A DNA stretch of 5,456 nucleotides from Candidatus Bathyarchaeota archaeon (GTDB taxonomy: Archaea; Thermoproteota; Bathyarchaeia; TCS64). Below the pieces are notes generated by a model. The model did no database searches. It was not told the origin of the DNA and was given only the letters and a program-made list of their open reading frames with translations. The translations under genes were made by a program, and so were the position numbers. The stretch spans positions 1 through 5,456 of the forward strand of contig CALGBN010000461.1 of NCBI GenBank assembly GCA_937877765.1, read 5' to 3'. Below, in pieces: positions 4,744 to 5,456 of the stretch (within the stretch, counting starts at the first letter, position 1; every line of letters begins with the position of its first letter).

Positions 4744-4750
4744 AAAAAAA
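4744..4750 (-). terminator. T-run terminator downstream of the truD-like gene
   Basis: On the minus strand AACTTTTTTTAATA gives seven T residues, 57 bases after the truD-like stop and before the promoter of the CHC-protein gene. No stem precedes it. The 4751-4807 stretch is AT-rich and otherwise shows nothing. Confidence 0.5.
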
Positions 4751-4807
4751 GTTGGTTCAAGTAGCTTGTATATGATTGATATATTAGACGGAATTTTGGA
4801 TGCCGAT

Positions 4808-5395
4808 TTAACCGTTTTTCATGAATTCTCGTAGTAGTGTAGTTGCGAAGCCGCCTTTATGTAGCATGAAATCTAGTTGGATTCCTCGTTGATTCTCGGT
4901 TATCTCGATTTCCGGCGCAAGTCTACCGAAACGTCTTGTGCCCGTAATTTTCATTCGTTTAAATGTCTTAACTGACATTCCTGATTCTTCAAAGATTTCG
5001 GTTTCAAGTTTTGCTGACTCTTCTAATGGGTGTGACATCTTGTACCCGAATATGGGTGCTGTGAAGCTGATCTCCTTGGATTCAAACCGTGGCTGGTCTA
5101 CTTTGAGGTCGTTTACCCAGAATATGCCTCCCGTTTCATGTTTCTTTGCGATATCTCCCAGAAGCAGTTTATCGAATAATCCTCGTCTTACTCTCTCGGC
5201 GATGTACCTGTTGCATAGGTAGCTCTGGTAACTGGCAACCAGTAGTTTGCTCAGCCACCTGTCTTTGAATCGTTTCTCGCCGTTTAGGATTTCCCAGCCC
5301 TCAAGTACATTCTTGCCTCTATTAGCTAGCTCAAGCTGTTTTCTAAGCTCAAGCAATGCTCCTGAACTTATTGAGCTTCTCAGGATCCTACTCAA
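4808..5395 (-). CDS. truD: C-terminal part of TruD-type tRNA pseudouridine synthase; catalytic N-terminal half missing
   Basis: TruD/Pus7 enzymes turn uridine 13 of tRNA into pseudouridine. This 195-residue frame holds only the C-terminal half. Seen: LLVASYQSYLCNRYIAERV (51-69), the conserved A-x-Q-S-x-L-x-N-R helix; GDIAKKHETGGIFWV (80-94); QPRFESKEISFTAPIFGYKM (101-120); GTRRFGRL (152-159); and a normal family ending GGFATTLLREFMKN. The catalytic Asp motif and the N-terminal VEE region, expected in a protein of 350-400 residues, are absent. The frame is closed by TAG at 5431-5429. TTG 5395 is the listed start, with AGGGGT about seven bases before it, but CTA and ATA codons upstream also lie in an open 11-codon stretch. 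The other frame is open to the window edge and stops at 5388. So this may be a frameshifted gene, a split TruD, or a decayed remnant. Family assignment is firm; function as it stands is doubtful. Confidence 0.85.
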   Translation of the reverse strand: MSRILRSSISSGALLELRKQLELANRGKNVLEGWEILNGEKRFKDRWLSKLLVASYQSYLCNRYIAERVRRGLFDKLLLGDIAKKHETGGIFWVNDLKVDQPRFESKEISFTAPIFGYKMSHPLEESAKLETEIFEESGMSVKTFKRMKITGTRRFGRLAPEIEITENQRGIQLDFMLHKGGFATTLLREFMKNG

Positions 5396-5456
5396 TAGAC
5401 TTACCCCTATGGCGTGGATGATACTTCTCTATGTACTTCTTGGGTATTCTAACAAG
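5388..5456 (-). CDS. C-terminal end of an upstream reading frame, cut by the window edge
   Basis: The last 22 codons of a frame entering from the right edge, basic in character: RIPKKYIEKYHPRHRGKSIE then TAG (5390-5388). It overlaps the TTG start of the truD-like frame by eight bases. It could be the tail of an unrelated gene in the same operon, translationally coupled to the next. It could also be the missing upstream portion of truD, separated from it by a one-base frameshift near 5396. Too short to assign. Confidence 0.45.
   Translation of the reverse strand, partial: LVRIPKKYIEKYHPRHRGKSIE

Noticed and set aside
4726..4750. Hairpin plus T-run as a bacterial-type rho-independent terminator
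   Set aside because: On the minus strand the T-run comes before the palindrome, and on the plus strand it is an A-run, so the order is wrong for either direction.
4938..5222. 94-residue plus-strand ORF
   Set aside because: It lies opposite the conserved TruD C-terminal motifs, which fix the coding strand as minus.

Overview
The window looks like part of an archaeal chromosome of moderate G+C. Three things suggest an archaeon. TATA-type boxes lie about 25 bp before several start sites, leaving short leaders or none. T-runs without hairpins follow genes. The homoserine kinase is of the methanogen type. I cannot name the lineage; an uncultured Bathyarchaeia- or Asgard-like organism would fit, but this is a guess. 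Genes are packed tightly with frequent strand switches and many non-ATG starts (GTG, TTG and probably CTG). I see no mobile element, CRISPR array, tRNA or rRNA.

Layout, left to right. (1) 1-594, minus: the N-terminal two thirds of homoserine kinase (thrB), cut by the window edge. (2) 595-756: a divergent promoter region with an inverted repeat. (3) 757-1457, plus: a 73-residue NifU C-terminal-type Fe-S scaffold, then a small HExxH putative metalloprotein that probably starts at a CTG behind a strong Shine-Dalgarno site. (4) 2312-1454, minus: a small Cys/His zinc-ribbon-like protein overlapping a response regulator that has a helical N-terminus and no output domain after the receiver. (5) 2313-2430: a second divergent promoter region. 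(6) 2431-3443, plus: a two-gene flavoprotein operon (flavin reductase-like FMN protein and WrbA/flavodoxin-like protein), ended by a T-run. (7) 3493-3690, plus: a YwbE-family protein with its own promoter. (8) 4689-3691, minus: an uncharacterised protein with two Cys-His-Cys motifs, a strong leaderless promoter and a perfect 14-bp palindrome upstream. (9) 5395-4808, minus: the C-terminal part of a TruD-type tRNA pseudouridine synthase without the catalytic N-terminal half, preceded at the window edge by the end of another reading frame.

The genes do not form one obvious pathway. The nearest thing to a theme is redox and Fe-S chemistry: NifU scaffold, FMN reductase and flavodoxin. A 10-base sequence is shared just downstream of the TATA boxes of the nifU-like gene and the flavoprotein operon, which hints at joint control. 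I found no clear new multi-gene system. The points most worth following are the broken or split truD, the uncharacterised CHC protein with its palindromic operator candidate, and the zinc-ribbon/receiver pair.
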